Shown: positions 47,716-61,700 of the stretch, piece by piece
Position numbering within the stretch: position 1 is the stretch's first letter
Layout of the letters: the number at the start of each line of letters is the position of its first letter
NCBI GenBank assembly: GCA_964035545.1
Contig: OZ037767.1
Location: 1,864,680 to 1,928,679 of the forward strand
Direction: 5' to 3'
DNA from: Bugula neritina
Taxonomy: Eukaryota; Bryozoa; Gymnolaemata; Cheilostomatida; Bugulidae
DNA length: 64,000 bases
Position numbers and translations under genes: made by a program
The notes under the pieces: model-generated
Databases searched by the model: none
Told to the model about the DNA's origin: nothing
The model's input: only the letters and a program-made list of their open reading frames with translations

Positions 47716-49553
47716 AGTAATCACTCAACTGTTGGTAACAGCTGAGCAGTTCCCTGTAAGACTGCTGCATGCCTTCGGGAAGAACTGACTCTATTCTCTC
47801 AACTGTTGGGGGGTCAAACATCAGCCCCGTGCTCAAAGCGCTACACAATAGAGCCACAACTTCCTTTACAAAAATTGTTCGCTCATAAAAGATGTTGAGT
47901 TCTTCTTGGAAAAACATTTTGGACACCCTAAAAAGCAAAACCGATGTTAAGACAGCAAAGCTTTTCTGTGGCAACTAGGCAACCGAATTTTGTAAAATCA
48001 AATACAAACTAAACAGAAGCAAGAAACAAAATCCTTTAGAATAGATACTTTTACTGAACCATAGATTTTGCAGAACTGTTAGAATAGTACAATAAACAAA
48101 GAGTAAAATTTCAGATAGCAAGTAATGAAGTGTGCCAGAAACAGTCTTGATATTAACTAGACTCCAAATTACAACAATATACCAGTTTTCACAAAACTTG
48201 CTTATATATACAATAACGTAAGAAATCAGTAAATAATTATAAAGCAAATACAAGGATAACAGCTGTTGATGTATGAAGTATTAACAATGAAAAATTTCAT
48301 CAAAGTTGATTTATTGTTGGCAAGTAAGATAACTAACTAAACACCAGTGTCACCAGCTTATTGAGAACATAACTAGTTGTGACGAGTGATTATTTTTAGA
48401 TACTCACTTGTGTGACTGGTGAATCAGGTCTGTGAAATGTGTCATATTACTGTGCATATGACTGAGCAACCACCTGACCCAGAGTGTCGTATCGACATTG
48501 AGCAAAAGAGGAAGAAGACCAAGCACCTGTTGGAAATGAGTTATTATAATTAGCATGTTTAGAGTATTTAGAACAAAAACTTCCCCTCAAAATGTAGGTT
48601 TACAACTGCCCCCCCCACCCCCAACGAACTTCCACTATATAGAGCATGAAGTCCAGTAGCATTGGAACTATGAACTATGGGATATAAAGAATCGGTGAAT
48701 CTATTTGGAGACACGGCCATAAAATAAAATGCTTAAAACTGGGTACTTCAGGATAAACATCAAATTAGCATAAAAGCTTATTGATAAAAACTTGATTCAA
48801 TTTAATAATATTTCAAAATTATTTAGAAATTTTTTCTGCAGAGTATCAGAGGTGTACAACATAAAACTAATTAGCAACCAGGCAGCAAAATACCAAAAGT
48901 TGATATATATGCACTATTAGTAACCTGTTGAATGGCGATGTTGAAATGCACAGGGGTGTCTGAAGGGGGGTGAATATCATACAAGTGGTGGATAGAAGTT
49001 GAACCGGCACATGTGTTGTGGTGTAGAGATCGTGCAAGACGAGAGAGGTTAGTGACGGAGACTGAGCATCTTATTCTCACTTCTGGTTGTTCATTGTGTA
49101 GCAGAGATAGGAAAATATCCATCAGTCTGTTGAGTATACAGTATATACTACAGTGTGTTATATAGAGTATATACTACAATGGGTTATATACTACAGTGTG
49201 TTATATACTACAGTGTGTTGTATACAGTATATATACTACAGTATTCTACAGGAGCATTGCTTTAGTGTGCTATATATACAGTAGCTTGTAGTATATACAC
49301 ACACTACTGTATTACATACTTACTGTAGAATGTTGTGTTGACTGAACTGTTGCAACTCAAAACTGGAGACTATGACATCGATACAGTCACATACATTGCT
49401 GTGAACATCTTCCCCTACATCTGGCTCACTCCATTTCAACAGCTCACTCAATACTTTGCTGTAATCATATATACATATCTTACAAGTACTGTTACTGCTG
49501 CTACTGCTACTACTACTACCTACCAGTACTACTGCTACTACCAGTACTACCAT

Positions 49554-49609
<56 letters not shown>

Positions 49610-49691
49610 GTACTACCACTACTACCATTACTACCACTACTACTACTAGTACTACCACTACTACCATTACTACTACTACTACTACTACCAT

Positions 49692-49745
<54 letters not shown>

Positions 49746-52700
49746 CAGTACTACCACTACTACCAGTACTACTACTACTGCTAGTACCAGTACTAGTACC
49801 AGTACTACCACTATTACTAAGTTTTGTTGAATATATTTACCATTCAGTAGTAGCGACACAGTCTCTAACGAGCAGTGAAATGAGCAGATAACGTGCAGAA
49901 GTATCGTGTGCTAGTGTTGAGTGAAGGAGGCGAAGGCGGGCGAATGGTACCAACATACCAAACACCTTCAGACACTTGACCAACATGTCTACCAGCTGAG
50001 TGTAGAATCTGAGTTCATAACTCGTCTGGCAATTCTGTAGAGAGATTATTTCTTGAACAAGCCACGTCTAAAATTGATATTTATGTTCAGTTAAACCTAG
50101 ACGCCACATGATAGCGACTGTTTATAGCAAATGTGTTAAATAGAAATAGAAATGAAAACATATTAGGTTTAGTAGGACACAAACAACTGGAGGGACATTG
50201 ATGATGCGAAGAATGAGTAAAAAACATATGGTCTCACTCACTCATCACTCACTCACTCACTCACTTACTCACTCACTCACTCACTCACTCACTCACTCAC
50301 TCACTCACTCACTCACTTACACACTCACTCACCTGAATGCGGGCAACTGATGATGATTCAACACTCTCCAGGTCTAAACTGAAAAGTAAACTCTTAGTCA
50401 TTATAGACAGTGAGCCAAAAATCACTGACAGCCATGACTCACAACCAGCAATATATTGATAGAGTAGAGAGCATTTCTCAACTAGCAACGCCGCTCCTGG
50501 TGTCTAGAATGAAAAAAGTGTATATTTACTGAACTTTACTGGGGTAGGGTGTAACATATACTATAGAGCAGTGGTTCCCAACCTTTTTCATACTATTCCC
50601 CCCTTTCATAAATGTTGACTATTAATTCCCTCCTTCGAAGAGCAAAAATATTTTATGACTTACTGAATGAGAATATATGATACAATGCAATATATTTGCA
50701 TATAATATAATTATAATAATAGTAATATTATTGTTATTTTTATGTTATAAAACACAGAGCAGTTCAATTGTTAATGTTATGGCTTCATTTGATACTTTTG
50801 TGCCAGCTTGCTTAAGCCTGGCTCTGTGTTTGACCAGGCCCATTTTAAGTCACTCTGCAGGTTAAGGCAGTTTTTCTTCTCTTTGAATTGATGAGAATCC
50901 TACCTCACACAGATAGGTGGTGCTGGATGGCACCAAAACTCTGCTTTGTCAGTTATGTGTGAGAAGAGTTTGTTTGTTGAAACCCAAAATTATTTGGCAC
51001 ACTGATATTAAATTTTTTTAAACTCAAACTCCAAACTCTCCACATCAAGCCTCCAACTCTTGAACCTCAACCCCCCCTAACCCAAACCCTCACCCCCAAA
51101 CTCCAGAATCCTTCCCCCAAACCCCTCTTTCAAACTCCAAACCCCCACCCCAATGTTGGAAGACATGTGCTATTTTTACTTACTTTTCCATTTGTGCCAT
51201 TATTACCTGTGCCATTTCTACTGGACACTACCCACAATACATCAACTGGAGAAAATTTTAAATTACCCTTCATTGCTGAATTGGGAGCCAACTCAATAAA
51301 ATCCTCCTGTAACTCCTCTGCAAACTTTTCAACAAAGCGTTGCAATGGATCATACGTTAAGTTAAGAATCTAGCTCGTTCCTCTTGGAAGGTAGTTCAGA
51401 AAAATACCCTTAAAACTCCATCAAAAGTTCAGAGAGATGCTTAAAAGTTTTTTGCAAAATGATCTGGAACAGGTGGTGTCCGGTAAAAATGGCACAGGTA
51501 AAAATGGCACCTGTTGTAGGTAATAAAGGCACAAATGGAAAATTAAGTAAAATTGGCACATTTACAATATTAGCATTGTAGATTTGAGTTGGGGGTTAGG
51601 CATTCAGGATGAGGGGTTTAGAGGTTTGGGTTTGGGAAAATTTAACACCAGTGTGCGATTTTTACCTGTGCAGTTTTTACCTAAAATCGGAACAGGTTCT
51701 TCTTCTATCAAAGTTCATTGAGTGTAGGGAAAGACACTGTGCTTTTGATAGAGATGCCACCACTTTAGTGTAACCTTAAAAACATTGCTGCTGCTATGAA
51801 AGGCAATGATATGATAATTGCACTCCTGCATTTTTAGCTTCAGATTATTTAGTGTAGCAAATATATTCACAAGGTGTGTAGTGTACAGTTCATAGAAATT
51901 GACTTGCATGGCTGCTAAAAGTTGGCCTGTTAGTTTTTGCATATTTTTGACTTTCATTCGAAGTAGCACAGAGAACAGTTAAGGTAGAGTAATTAATAAA
52001 CACATTCATGTAGAAGTAAACAGAGATTGCAGAATATGGTTTGGTTAAATAGATGAACTAAGATGAAGATTTATAGATATGCATATAATACATGTAACTT
52101 GCAAGAGCTCAAAAACCGTCAACAAAGCACGTAAATTTTTCAAAATCCAAATTCCCCCCCTAAAATGTCCAAATTCCCCCCTAGGGGGGAATTCCCCCCA
52201 GGTTGGGAACCACTGCTATAGAGTATAACAAAGCCTCTTGTATTATGTGAAGTACAATATTTTCTAGAAATAAATTTGTAAATTGAAACAGCGGATGAAA
52301 TAATTAAACACCCTTTGACGCACTTGAACTGATTTGTAAGGTGACTAAAACGTCTGCCCACAGACTGTTCAGCCATCTATACGTGAAATAAGTTTCTGTC
52401 ACAATATGGCTGAGTCAATAGCATACCTGTTTCCTGGGACCAGATAAAACAGAGTGAAACCACAACTCTAAGTCCTGTCCTAACGGCGACCAGTAACTCT
52501 TATTCCTCCATATAAGAAGGATGTCAATGTAGCAGGCTTGGAGTATGCCGGACGCCGATGCTAAGAACTGCACGGCATTCTCCCATAAGCACCTTCGTAG
52601 ATTCAGCATTCTCTCCTTCACATAATCACTGATAAGAAAAAATCAAATCGTTTATTCAATATGTAACAGTTGATCTACGCTAATTTTTAAATAGGCAGAA

Positions 52701-55700
52701 TTTATAAATACTAACTTTTCCATTTCTTCCACATCATTCTTCTGAAATATCTTTATCATCTCATAGATTGTAACTAGAATGGTGTGAGACGTATTGGCAG
52801 ACATATTGCTGAGAGCAAAAGCAGACGTGTCCTTCACAGAAGAACTCGTAGCAGACGTATTTCTTGCAGACGTATCAGTAGTAGAAGAAGCAGACGATGA
52901 CAAATACGAAAGCAAGTTGGCACCAGCAGTAGCATTGCTAAGAAAGCTGAACAATGCTGTGCAAAGGTCTACCATCTCATGAAGTGTATCTACCGTAGCT
53001 ATGACACAGTGCGGCAGCATCACTCTTACTCCATATATTGGGTGTCCGAATAGTCTGAGAATAGCTTCTCTAAAGGGTTTCATTGTCCTGCAAACATGCA
53101 GGATTAACCTTGACCTGTTGTCTACTCTAATTCATACACACAAATCTGATCAAACAAGGTAATTTAATTGAAACTGCCCTAAACGAAGTTTGTGTTTTTA
53201 ATAAATACGTCACCATCCTCACGACTTATAAACCAAAGATAATCTGCTAAAACTACAACCTGCTAAATTCTCAATCTCTAATTGAATGCATTAGGATAGA
53301 CATGAATAAACTAGGAAATTATAACAGCATTGAAAACTTTGTGCTGTAAAGCTTTCTAATTATGTGGTAAACCATATACATATATAGCATATGGGAGAAA
53401 TCAGAAAGTGAATCTCGAAAAAGTTGCAAGCTGTGTAAAACTTTAACCCACATGCAGACGGTATACACATATTTCAGTACACGTAAAAATAGGTTCACAA
53501 ATCTACCCCACGAAGCTGAGAATTCTGGGTAAACTAACCAGGAGTTAGATTCTGTAACATGATGTATCGGAGAGGAGAGTCGGGATATGAGAGACAGGAG
53601 AGGGTAGAGCTGAGCGGGACGCCTGCAACTACTCCCCCGCAGCTTCTCTTCCAGGTACGTGTAGAGGAGGGGATACTGAGAGAAAAACTCGGCACTTCCT
53701 GTACCAGCTGACCGGTGTTCTGCTTCACCTCTTTGTCCGAGCATCCTCAGAGAGCACGCAGCTGCACAGAAATCAGAATGAGGCTATAGACATCAAAATG
53801 AGGCTGAATATTTTACAGCAATATTTTATAATAATTATCAAATGAAAGGAACATTCAGTCTGAGAAAACTTCAACAGTTGTACATTTTATAGTCTTGTAT
53901 ATTTTTGTCAGATAAAACAAACTCACTGACTAATATTTACTTAGTTTTATGCCCTCCAGCTATCAAAGATGAAGTAAGTAGAGCTGTCAATATCTAAAAG
54001 TTGTTTCAAGGCATTAAACTCTGAACTGCCGACTCAAAATACAGAAACAAATGTGGAATGTGATTGAGATAACGGACAAAGCAATACAAAAGCTCACCAA
54101 ACAGCTGTGTGGCTGCATTTCTTAGAGCCCAAACTGGCGAGCTGAAAGCCTGAATACTCTTGATAGTGACACGAGCCAAGTATGATCTCATAGTGTACAG
54201 CAGTCTGGCATCTGTCACAAGTGCTTTTAGTATGTTGAAGGCATGAACCTGTGACATGTCAGTCGTGTCATCCTGTTGCGCAGACGCAATGTCATGAGTC
54301 AGATGTAGCAGTTCATCTACAACCGTGCTGATGGCCTGTCAACATACAACAGGTGCTCCAAGTGTCATGAGATGAAATAGTGCAGGCTATAGCTTGAGAG
54401 AAATTATTAAAAAATAGTAAGAACACTTATTACTGGGTATCAACAATACGCTGAAACAACTCGAGGCCTATTCACCTGTTTATTAGAAGAATGTGATGCA
54501 AGCACATGTTGTATGATTAATGGGAATCCCCCGGACCTTCTCGTAACTGAACAACCAGATGCAGAGTCGTCACTCCTGACTGACATATCGAGTACCTGCC
54601 ACCAGTACAACACAATGTACTAGCAGTACAACACAATGTACTAGCAGTACAACACAATGTACTACCAGTACAATACAACGTACTACCAGTACAACACAAC
54701 GTACTAGCAGTACAACACAGCGTACTAACAGTACAACACAATGTACTAGCAGTACAACACAATGTACTACCAGTACAATACAACGTACTAGCAGTACAAT
54801 ACAGCGTACTCTCAGTACAAGACAGCGTACTCTCAGTACAACACAGCGTACTCTCAGTACAACACAATGTACTACCAGTACAATACAGCGTACTACCAGT
54901 ACAATACAGCATACTACCAGTACAACACAGCAGTACCAATTTCATAAAATTTGTGTTGATTACAATTCAATTAACTTAAAAACAGGATATGTTTGAAAAA
55001 CAAGTAGAGTATAAAGACTGGATCTACGATCATCCGTACAATATTTGAATATTAGAGTCACAAGTAAAGCTTCATAAAAGACAACAAGTATTAAATGTAA
55101 CATGTAACACTTATATATAAAATAGTAGCAATGTTCCACAACTCTATCTCACTTACCTGACTGATGATAGAAGAGGGTATAAAGTTGAAGCCCCTGTCCC
55201 CACTTCTCCGCATAACAGCACAGAAATCTAGAAGACCCTCGCAACTTCCCTCTATCACACCCTGTGAGTAGCACCAAGCACAGCATTCGTTACTACAGTA
55301 TTACTAGTAGTGTATTCGCGTACCATATACACGACACACAAACACACTCACAGAAAAACATATAAAACAATACTTTATATATATTATATATCATTTTATA
55401 TACTGTATTATATAACAAAAGTCTGATAGCATACTACAGTAACGCATACCCGATGTCTACACTTGGTGAGTGTAGAAAAGAATATAGACCGCATAGTGTC
55501 TGCTGAAGACTGTGTCAAGAGATCTTTATACTTCTCAGAAGACAGAGTGATGGCACCACACAGAGAGCAAGCTTCCTGCAAGGTGCATATACTCATACAT
55601 ATATATATATATTACTCATACATGTATATTACTCATACATATATATATATATTACTCATACATATATATTACTCATACATATATATATATTACTTATACA

Positions 55701-58700
55701 TATATATTACTCATACATATACATTACTCATACATATACATTACTCATACATATATATTACTCATACATATATATTACTCATACATATACATTACTCATA
55801 CATATACATTACTCATACATATACATTACTCATACATATACATTACTCATACATGTATATTACTCATACATATATATTACTCATATGTATATATTACTCA
55901 TACGTATATATTACTCATACATATATATTACTCTTACATATATATTACTTATACATATATATTACTTAGACATATACATTACTCACACATATACATTACT
56001 CATACCCATACATATAATACAACCAACCTTGAGTGTGAGCCAGCACCAGGCTGTAACTCTCTCACTCAGCTCTGTGATATCCGACACGGGACCACCCAGA
56101 GCTCTCTCTATCAGTTCATTCACAGCAACCTCCATCTGCTCGAATGACGGCGAGACTTCTGTACAACATAAACAGCAAGTGGACTTGTGAAACTGCAAGG
56201 CATGAACATATGTGTGACAGCTACATTGAACAGGTTGCAGAATAATTGACACTAGGAACAGGTGAGTAACAAGGAGAACAGGTGAAATGGATGACAGATG
56301 ACTGCTATGGAGAACAGATGAGTTACATGGAGAACAGGTGAGTGACATGGAGAACAGGTGAGTAACAAGGAGAACAGGTGAAATGGATGACAGATGACTG
56401 CTATGGAGAACAGGTGAGTGACATGGAGAACAGGTGAGTGACATGGAGAACAGGTGAGTAACATGGAGAACAGGTGAGTGACATGGAGAACAGGTGAGTG
56501 ACATGGAGAACAGGTGATTAGCATAGAGAAAAATAAGGAATGGGCCATAAAAGTCATGAGACTGATGCCAGCAACAGCTGATAAATCTGACAGGGTAATT
56601 TTTCCAGAAAAAATTGAAAACTTACCTTTGTTGTCACAAGCGGCTGAAAGAATTTCTAGAACTAAAGTGGCTGATCTGTGACAGATGCTAATCAGCCTCT
56701 TTCCCAAGAGAGCCAGTTGTGTGTTATTCAGGGTGGACAAGTACGGAGTGTGTCGTAGAACCTGCCTCAAAGCTATCAAGTAGCCTACAGAGCATCTAAA
56801 CCGTTGAAATAAAACCACCGAACGAAACATAGTCAAATAATTTTAGAATACTTAAGTAGATACAAACCATGTACGTGTAGAGAAGTAAGTCTGAGTAGAT
56901 ACGCACCGTGTACATGTAAAGAAGTAAGTAAGTGAGTAAATACAAACCGTGTACGTGTAAGGAAGTAACTATGGATGTCCAATCTTTCTCAGCCAGACGT
57001 ATAACTTGTTCTATTTGACCAATCACATCCTCGTTAATAAACTCGCGAGGTTCTCTACAACAACCAATCAGATGTCATGAAAGAACTGATGGTCTGCAGC
57101 ATTGACTAAACTTTTGTTAAAAGTTATACCTCTTTATCCAGGAAGTGTACAGGAAAGCAAAATATTCATATATGAACAATAGTAGCTTAACTGTAAAATA
57201 AAACAATGCAAACTGTATATTTCTTCAAGATGTTTAGCCTACTAATTATCTTCACCCTGAAATACATTCTTTTAAAAACGTTTTAGGAAATTTAGAATAA
57301 CAAGTGGAGAAGCCTGATTAATAAATAAGCAGAAGGTGGGGGAAAACCCTTTTTTCACCATAAACCCCCGTACTAAAGTATTAGCTAAATGAATCTCAAG
57401 CTTCCTAACTACATCGCAAGAGGGCCTCAGGCTAGAATACTTCTAGAAACTTCTTTTCTCACAACACAACACTATGCAAACATAACAACAGTTGAAACTC
57501 ACTTCATAGCCTTAGATACAATGAGAGTATAAAGCTTAGCACCAGATTCTGCCTCTGATGCTTTAGCACTGGTGATATACTTGGTCCACAGGCTAAAATT
57601 GTCTAATATATAGCTGTTGTCATCGCCCCTAAAACATGATGTATTATAGTTACTGTTCAACAAAAAGACAGAATGGAATAGAAAGTAATTCCATAAAAAA
57701 AGATGAAATAAGAATTCAGCACCAAGACTAACCAAGTAGTTTGAAAACTTTCTGAAACATGCAGAGTGAGAAATTTTAGCCCAAGGTCTTGTATCTAGAA
57801 CAGAACAAAAATTAAGTTACTTGTGAGAGTGGCACTCAAGCTAGCCGTAATAAAAAGTTATGGAGTACAGCAGAGTTTATGAAAATATTGTTAAGGTTGT
57901 AACATTTATAGATTATATAACATAAAGAAATGTACATCAGAGTCATAAATAGCATAACATAATGAGTTCTATAAATGACACAATCTTACATATTATGTCA
58001 TTTAGATATTTTGGCTCCTGTAAATTTTATTACACTGTAGAGAACAATGCACTGCTTGGCTCTTCTGAGTGTTAGATTGTACAGCATACTGATCATATGA
58101 AATAATGTTTTAGACACGAAGTGAGAAGAATACCGAGACGTCAAGTTGCATATTCTGCATACAAACACTCAGTATACTCTAGAGATCATAGTATACGGCA
58201 GCTAATAATCCGACAGACAGGAAACTCACCTGAGACGAGGAGTCGAGTAAACAAACCTTCACCACACGAGACTTAAACTGAGTGAGAGAACAACTACAGT
58301 GACCTCTAGCACATCTCGGCTTCTCTTTGCATGTGACTGAACGCAGTAGAGATTGCTGGAATATATATATAGAGAGAATAAATAAATATGCAAAAAGAAT
58401 ATATAAATAAATATAGTAAAATTATAATAAAACAATATAATTATATAAATGAAAAAATATATAAAAAAGCATAAACAAACATATAGAGAAAAAATACGAA
58501 GAGAATAAATAAGTTTATAAAGAGAAAAAATAAATATATAAAGAGAATAAATAAATATATAAAGAGAGTAACCTTGATGTAACAGACATTGCCTAAAGGC
58601 TGTAAAATAAATTTAGAAAGAGCAAGCAATTCTAAAAGAGAGGAACAAAACAGATTACAACGCAACACCAAATCAAACTAACTTTGTCGGATAGACTCGG

Positions 58701-61700
58701 CTCCTGATACAACTTTGACAGCTTCTTTACGAAACTGATACACAAGTCCATCACCGTCTCCTTCCTCTGGTAGTTGGAACCTCGGACTAGGGACTCTCTT
58801 AGCAGCTGCCACAGCCACGACATGTGGTTGACGATGTACTCGATAGCGTTGGCATCCTATCAGAAGAATTTACAGACGTACATAGAACAAATTCAATAAC
58901 TCAACATTGGGAATAAAAATATTTGTGATATTCATTTTGCTAAAGTTTATAATTATTATTTACAGCAAAATTCATATTAATGTGTCATATTAATAAAAAG
59001 TACTTGAATACTGATATCCAGCACAGTTATTAGTTAAATTCATAAAAAAACAAAAGCGAGATATAAAAAAGCATAATTGTTAAATTTGTAACTGAAAACT
59101 TTTGAATTTCATACAACTAGAAAATAGCTTTTTTAACTTCCAAGCTTTAATGAATATACCTTGCTATTAGTTACAATGTGGCAAATTCTGTCTATATGTG
59201 AGTTTAAGGAGGCCTTGATACACCTCCTAAAGCAAGGGCAGTCAATGTTTAGATTATAGGCCAAGTATGTTTCTAGCAGATGAATTTCTTCTTCATTTAC
59301 GATGGCTAAAAATGAACCAAAATAGATCCTTCACTTTTACAATGCTGCGAGAGTGTAAACAAAACAATATCAGAAAAAAGTAAATCTAATTGTTTTCTAG
59401 AATTCACAAAAAAATAATAAAAATGCTAAAGTCAAAGCAAATGCAAAAATGTGAATTCACAATTAAATGTCAATATCAAGTTATAACAACAACACAAATA
59501 TTAGCATTGCATGCAAATTGACTCTATAGCTAATGTGAAAGCTGAGTAGACTGTTGATGAAACACACCGTAAGCAGTTTGCGGAGGTTTACAGATGACTT
59601 CAATGGCAGCTAATCTCACTTCATCGTTACCAGACACCAGAGAAGATTCCAGAAGAGTGACTGGGAGTTCCACCTGGATAGCCCTGTGTCTACAGGCAGC
59701 ATACACGTCCAGTACGCTCTGGCTGTACTCAGCTGAGTTCCTGAGCTCTAGCATCAGCACCTCACCAACTTTGGGCAGTTTGGTAAGGGTGGCCGGTAAC
59801 CAGTACTCTTTCACATTGTTTCTATGAGCAACAAACTCTATAAATTTGAATTGTAGACAAATTCTGAAGTATTTATTTCATTCACAGATCTATAGCAAAG
59901 TAGATTTTCATAATCACAATGTTATGTATACAGTATAATATAATATTCCCAGGTTATAATTATCATTATGATGGAATTATTATACTAATATAATTTACAC
60001 AAACCAATAACACAGAGTTGATTCTAGATACCATTGAGTGGTGCGTTGAAAGTTTTCAATACTTCCTTTTCTTAAGAATTTTACACAGAATATTATTAGA
60101 CAATATAATTTTTCTTAATACATTTGTGTGAGTATAATATAGACATACTGTTTGTTATATACAAATACTAAATAAAATAATTTCAATAAAAGACAGATTA
60201 TTAGATATAAATAAATTCTTTGTAATAGTCGATATAAGGTACAGTTGCTACTCTACTCATACAAGGTGAGAAAGAGGTGAGAAATATAAGATACAGTGGT
60301 TTTGCTACCCGTACAAAAAACAAGTGAGAAGTATAAAGTACAGTTGTACTCAGCGACTCAACTGATGTCTACCAACTAACCGAGCGAGTTTCACCTTGCT
60401 AGTGAGTGCTTCTATGAAAGCTCTCATCACAAGCTGTTGCCATAGCAACAGAGTTGTCTTCTCTATCAGAGCTGAGTAGACTTTAGCTGCAGCAGACACC
60501 ATGTGCTGAACTGACATGCAATGTGCCAGTTTGGTGATGAACTGAGGGCTTGTTGCTAGGAACTATAAACACATAATATAAACATGTAATAAACATATAA
60601 TATAAACATATAATAAACATATAATATAAACATGTAATATAAACATATTATAATATAAACAGGTGTACAACATGAATTTTAAAAAATGGCCAACGGATGT
60701 TTTTGTAGCTGTACACAAAATTATCAGTCTGCATTAAATAGAAAAGCATCTATGCTGTTTCAGCAACAAACTAGGTTTACTCTGACAGCAGAATTATTCA
60801 AAAGTAAAATGCTGTCAATTTGGAAAACCAAATTATTGCATACATAGTATTGCAATTTAGAGTTGTCTGCACAATTAGTCACGTATAAACAGCAACCTGC
60901 ATGACATTAAACAGTCAGAACAATATTAAAAGTTGCTTTGATAGCATATGAAAATTCACAACTTAAAATCTCAGACTTTCAAGCAACAAAAGCTGTAACA
61001 TTTCTTACATTTTCGAGGTTAATCCACGGTAGAAGTACAGCGAGGATCTTGAGATGAGATCTGACATGACAGCCTGTGACAGGTACTCTTTCTATCAGCT
61101 GCTGGTGAAGTGGCACACAGCCCTTGACATGCTTATGACACACTCGTAGCAGTACTTGTAGACAGGAAGATACCAGCTCACTGACACCTTTAACAGGTGA
61201 GTCTATTTTCAGCCAGAGCAGGTGCACTATGGACTGTGTAATATATGAAACTCATGGAAAATTTGACATCGGATGACAGGTCTTTGCATTTTTTTCTATC
61301 TTCATTTTGTTTTACCATAACTTGAAACTATCTTATATATGCACCACAAAATAAATTATCAATTAATATAGAAGTGCATTTTAGAAATGCATTATGTTTG
61401 GTTACAGAATATTTTTTTTATTGTCTTTTTACACTGTATATATTATATTTTTGTGGAGAAAAAAACACTATGCTGGTCATAATAAACAGATATGCATCTT
61501 TCTACTGATACAAAACATGTTGACGCAAGACACACACAATACTCTGTTATTATTAAAATCATGTATTGCAATCAATTAAATCATATTTTTGAACGCAAAT
61601 AGTGACTTCAAGAGAAATGAAATAAAATTGACAAACTAAAGTCGACACTCAACAGAAAGACAGAGACTGGGTACACGTTCTAGAACCTACCTTCTGCACT

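Noticed and set aside
49320-49859. 179-codon poly-valine minus-strand frame
   Set aside because: An ACT trinucleotide array in a THADA intron. Only the end of the frame coincides with the real exon 49324-49458.
54517-54945. Cys/Thr/Ser-rich 142-codon frame resembling a cysteine-rich repeat protein
   Set aside because: A 21-bp minisatellite in a THADA intron. The downstream part is the real THADA exon 54476-54595 read in another frame.
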